Positions 61,415 to 64,000 of a stretch of DNA of 64,000 nucleotides are shown here, in pieces. This stretch comes from Bradyrhizobium daqingense (lineage in GTDB: Bacteria; Pseudomonadota; Alphaproteobacteria; Rhizobiales; Xanthobacteraceae). The notes below the pieces were generated by a model. That model was given only the letters and a program-made list of their open reading frames with translations, did not search any database and was not told where the DNA came from. Both the position numbers and the translations under genes were made by a program. Each line of letters begins with the position of its first letter. The stretch's first letter is position 1. Location: assembly GCF_021044685.1 (NCBI RefSeq), contig NZ_CP088014.1:186001-250000 (forward strand). Direction: 5' to 3'.

Positions 61415-62977
61415 GTGCGATTCCGCTTTGAAAACAACGTGCTCGACGGCGACTTGCGGGAGCTCACGCGCGACGGGGCGGCCGTGCCGCTGCAGCCGCA
61501 AGTGTTCGATCTGTTGCTCTACCTGGTCGCGCAACGCGCGCGAGTGGTCAGCAAGGATGACCTGATCAGGCAGATCTGGAGCGACCGCATCGTCTCGGAC
61601 TCCGCACTCAACAGCCGGATCAACGCCGCGCGCAAGGCGATCGGTGACGACGGCGCGACCCAGCGGCTGATCAAGACCATTCCGCGCAAGGGTTTTCGTT
61701 TCGTCGGGGACATCCGCGAAGACATCCGCGAAAACCCGGCAGCTTCGCCTGCGCAGGCTGAATCCGCTCCTGCCCGGCCGCGCACGGCGGCGGACCGCCC
61801 GGCGGTCGCGGTGCTCGCGTTCGAGAACATGAGCGGCGATCCCGAGCAGGATTATTTCGGCGACGGAATCAGCGAGGACATCCTCACCGCGCTGTCGAAA
61901 CAGCGCTGGTTCATGGTGATCGCCCGCAATTCGTCCTTCACCTACAAGGGCCGCGCGGTCCACATCAGGCAGGTCGCCGAGGAGCTCGGCGTCCGCTACG
62001 TCGTCGAAGGCAGCGTTCGCAAGGCGGGCAACCGGGTGCGCATCACCGCCCAGCTCAACGACGCTACGTCGGGGAGCCATCTCTGGGCCGAACGCTATGA
62101 TCGCGACTTGGTCGACGTCTTCGCCGTGCAGGACGAGATCACCAACGCGATCGTCGCAGCCATCGAGCCGCAGATCCTTGCTGCGGAGGATTTCCGCGCG
62201 AAGCGCAAGCCGCCGGCGAGCCTCGATGCATGGGACCTGCTGATGCGGGCGCTGTCGCATTACTGGCGCGTGACGCGTGGGGATCACGAGGCCGCCCGGG
62301 CGCTGCTGGAGCGCGCCATCGGCATCGATCCGAATTATGGTCAGGCGCTCTCGGTGCTGGCGGCGAACCACATGTTCGGCGTGCATCTCGGCTGGGCCGA
62401 TCTTGCCGTGGTGGCGCCGGCCGCGGAAGCCGCCGCGCTCGCGGCCGTGCGCTGCGACCATGAGGACGCCTGGGCGCATGCCGCGCTCGGGAGCGTCTGC
62501 TTCTCGACCCGCAGGCTGGCCGGCGCACTGTCCGAGTTCGAGCAGGCGCTCGCGCTCAATCCAAACTTCTCGCTGGCGCAGGGCTATTACGCGCTGGCCT
62601 TGTCCTATGCCGGACGCACGAAGGAGTCATTCGAGGCCGCGCAGAAGGCCATCCGGCTCTCGCCGCGCGACCCCTCGCTGGCGATCTATCACGGCATCGC
62701 CGCCTATGCGCGCTTCACCGAGCGGCACTATGACGAGGCGATCGCGCTGGCGCGCGAGGCGATCCGCCACCGCGGCGACCTCACCGGCGCCTATCGCGTG
62801 CTCGCGGTCTCCGCCGGCATGACCGGCGACGGGATGCTGGCGGAGATGGCGCTGGGCGAGCTGCGCCGCACCCAGCCCGGCATCTCGCTGCACTGGATCG
62901 CGACGCAATTGCCGTGGGCCAATGACGCCGACCGCGACCACTATCTGGAAGGATTCCGGCGGGCGGGCCTGCGGTAG
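61415..62977 (+). CDS. wHTH-TolB-TPR regulatory protein (copy 2)
   Basis: A 520-residue protein starting GTG 61415, MRFRFENNVLDGD. It has the same three-part layout as copy 1: winged helix (1-100, LQPQVFDLLLYLVAQRARVV, RKGFRFVGDI), TolB-N-like segment (VAVLAFENMSGDPEQDYFGD) and TPRs. It aligns with 58411-59970 over its full length. It is divergent from mddA, and a regulator-target pair is a natural guess. Duplication of the regulator around the GFA/mddA pair is inferred from the order. Confidence 0.87.
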   Translation: MRFRFENNVLDGDLRELTRDGAAVPLQPQVFDLLLYLVAQRARVVSKDDLIRQIWSDRIVSDSALNSRINAARKAIGDDGATQRLIKTIPRKGFRFVGDIREDIRENPAASPAQAESAPARPRTAADRPAVAVLAFENMSGDPEQDYFGDGISEDILTALSKQRWFMVIARNSSFTYKGRAVHIRQVAEELGVRYVVEGSVRKAGNRVRITAQLNDATSGSHLWAERYDRDLVDVFAVQDEITNAIVAAIEPQILAAEDFRAKRKPPASLDAWDLLMRALSHYWRVTRGDHEAARALLERAIGIDPNYGQALSVLAANHMFGVHLGWADLAVVAPAAEAAALAAVRCDHEDAWAHAALGSVCFSTRRLAGALSEFEQALALNPNFSLAQGYYALALSYAGRTKESFEAAQKAIRLSPRDPSLAIYHGIAAYARFTERHYDEAIALAREAIRHRGDLTGAYRVLAVSAGMTGDGMLAEMALGELRRTQPGISLHWIATQLPWANDADRDHYLEGFRRAGLR

Positions 62978-63285
62978 ACGACCGGATCAAAATCCGGAGC
63001 GCGGCCCCTGAGCGGCGACCTGCCGCGACGCTGTGTCGCTAGTCGCAGCTCCCTGTCGGCCAACGACCGACACGACGAGTGCGCCGGCGATAAGAGGCCG
63101 ATTCACCAAAACAGGACGCGCTGTACATTTTTTGTGCGAACGCTGTCGAGACTTTCATCTTGCGGCGCCGAACGGGACTGTGTGAGCCTCGATATCGGAT
63201 GGGGACTGGGATGGCCTGCCGTCGCTTTGCGCGCGAGGACGCTGCAAAGCGTTCACGGTTGGTCTTCGCTTGGGAAAGATAAGAC
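62978..63285. other. 308-bp intergenic region upstream of the last binding-protein gene
   Basis: A short perfect hairpin CCGGAT-CAAA-ATCCGG lies at 62982-62997 just after the wHTH stop, without a T-run. The remaining part has no gene, known repeat or RNA that I could recognise. It should hold the promoter of the gene at 63286. Confidence 0.5.
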
Positions 63286-64000
63286 ATGCCGAAACGAGTG
63301 TTGCTTGGTCTCCTCCTGGCTTGCGGCCTCACGGCCCCCGCACTGGCGCAAGAGCCGAAAACGGGAGGCGTGATCAATGCCGTGATCCAGCCCGAGCCGC
63401 CCGGCCTGATGCTTGCGCAGGTCCAGAACGGCCCGACCCAGATGGTGTCGGGCAATATCTTCGAGGGGCTATTGCGCTACAGCCCCAAGCTCGAGCCTCT
63501 GCCTGAGCTTGCTGAGAGCTGGAGCGTGAGCGAGGACGCCAAAACCTACACTTTCAAGCTCAGGAAGGGCGTGACGTGGCATGACGGCAAGCCTTTCACC
63601 GCCGCCGACGTGCTGTTCTCGATCGAGATGCTGAAGCAGACGCATGCCCGCGCCCGCACCAATTTGGCGCAGGTCGACAAGATCGAGACGCCGGACGATT
63701 ACACGGTGGTGTTCACGCTGAAGCAGCCGTTCGGCCCGTTCCTCGGCATCTTCGAGGTCGGCTCGATGCCGATGGTGCCGAAGCATCTCTATGACGGCAC
63801 CGACTGGAAGACCAACCCCTACAACAACGCGCCCATCGGCACCGGCCCCTTCATGTTCAAGGAATGGCAGAAGGGCTCGTTCATCCGCCTGGTCAAGAAT
63901 CCGAACTACCACGAGAAGGGCAAGCCCTATATCGACGAGATCTACTGGCAGATCATCCCCGACGCCGCGGCGCGCTCGGTGGCCTTCGAGACCGGCAAGG
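63286..64000 (+). CDS. peptide-type (family 5) ABC substrate-binding protein (3' end cut off)
   Basis: 238 residues are visible and the reading frame runs past the window end. The signal peptide is MPKRVLLGLLLACGLTAPAL, cut near LAQEP. FKLRKGVTWHDGKPFTAADV is the SBP family 5 hallmark, followed by PIGTGPFMFKEWQKGSF. It is a periplasmic ligand-binding protein of a peptide/nickel-type ABC importer. Its permeases probably follow outside the window. It is more distant from the paralogous pair at 28.5-32 kb. Confidence 0.92.
   Translation, partial: MPKRVLLGLLLACGLTAPALAQEPKTGGVINAVIQPEPPGLMLAQVQNGPTQMVSGNIFEGLLRYSPKLEPLPELAESWSVSEDAKTYTFKLRKGVTWHDGKPFTAADVLFSIEMLKQTHARARTNLAQVDKIETPDDYTVVFTLKQPFGPFLGIFEVGSMPMVPKHLYDGTDWKTNPYNNAPIGTGPFMFKEWQKGSFIRLVKNPNYHEKGKPYIDEIYWQIIPDAAARSVAFETGK

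Noticed and set aside
1..64000. tRNA, rRNA, CRISPR array, transposase or phage genes
   Set aside because: None could be recognised by eye on either strand; the repeated elements seen are short palindromes, not spacered arrays.

Overview
The window is GC-rich DNA, almost entirely coding, with codon use typical of an alphaproteobacterium. Several features point to Bradyrhizobium or a close relative. These are mbfA (ferritin-like plus VIT1-like iron exporter) behind a perfect 17-bp iron-control-element palindrome, a methanethiol S-methyltransferase of the type characterised in Bradyrhizobium, many ABC uptake systems for peptides and branched-chain-type substrates, and many dispersed palindromic intergenic repeats. 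I see no rRNA, tRNA, CRISPR array, insertion sequence or prophage. The species call is an inference from gene families, not from an alignment.

Layout. 1-4.2 kb: the end of an epoxide-hydrolase-like gene, mbfA, an amidase and an NTF2-like protein. 4.2-9 kb: a CoA/alcohol catabolic module (Zn-alcohol dehydrogenase, AidB-like acyl-CoA dehydrogenase, divergent atypical SDR, crotonase). 9-12.4 kb: GNAT, DUF1127, LysR regulator and an MFS symporter. 12.5-15.2 kb: a minus-strand operon of two paralogous amidohydrolases and a Rieske protein, in which the first amidohydrolase carries a frameshift. 15.3-18.6 kb: CinA/PncC-like amidase, DUF1488-like protein, TPR protein and AMP nucleosidase. 18.8-21.8 kb: a type I secretion ABC/adaptor pair. 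22-32 kb: a peptide-type ABC importer whose operon contains an amidase and a small possible AtzG/GatC-like partner, plus two divergent paralogous binding proteins. 32-41.6 kb: CHASE2 cyclase, a 1450-residue FecR/VCBS/RTX-like surface protein, a LapG-type cysteine protease and an LprI-like protein. 41.8-48.6 kb: a complete branched-chain-type ABC importer with a built-in acyl-CoA ligase. 48.8-51.1 kb: an ABC-2 exporter. 51.1-51.8 kb: an AbrB/VapC toxin-antitoxin pair. 51.9-58.1 kb: MBL hydrolase, a gene broken by an amber codon, amidohydrolase, cupin, M29 aminopeptidase and a fumarase/aspartase-superfamily lyase. 58.4-63 kb: two paralogous wHTH-TolB-TPR regulators flanking GFA and mddA. From 63.3 kb: the start of another peptide-type binding protein.

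The most system-like candidate is a Lap-type regulated adhesin set. The large surface protein has an N-terminal TAAA motif just before its FecR-like domain. It lies divergent from a periplasmic cysteine protease whose Cys149/His184/Asp199 spacing resembles LapG, and a type I exporter lies 13 kb away. No LapD-like c-di-GMP receptor is visible here. The second candidate is the amide-scavenging operon, where transporter, amidase and small partner are overlapped and probably co-translated.

Two genes look broken by single-base events: a 1-nt deletion near 14,450 and a Trp-to-amber change at 52,878. Both need checking against raw reads before they are called pseudogenes. Coordinates of alternative starts were chosen from Shine-Dalgarno spacing and family length; no searches or alignments were run.
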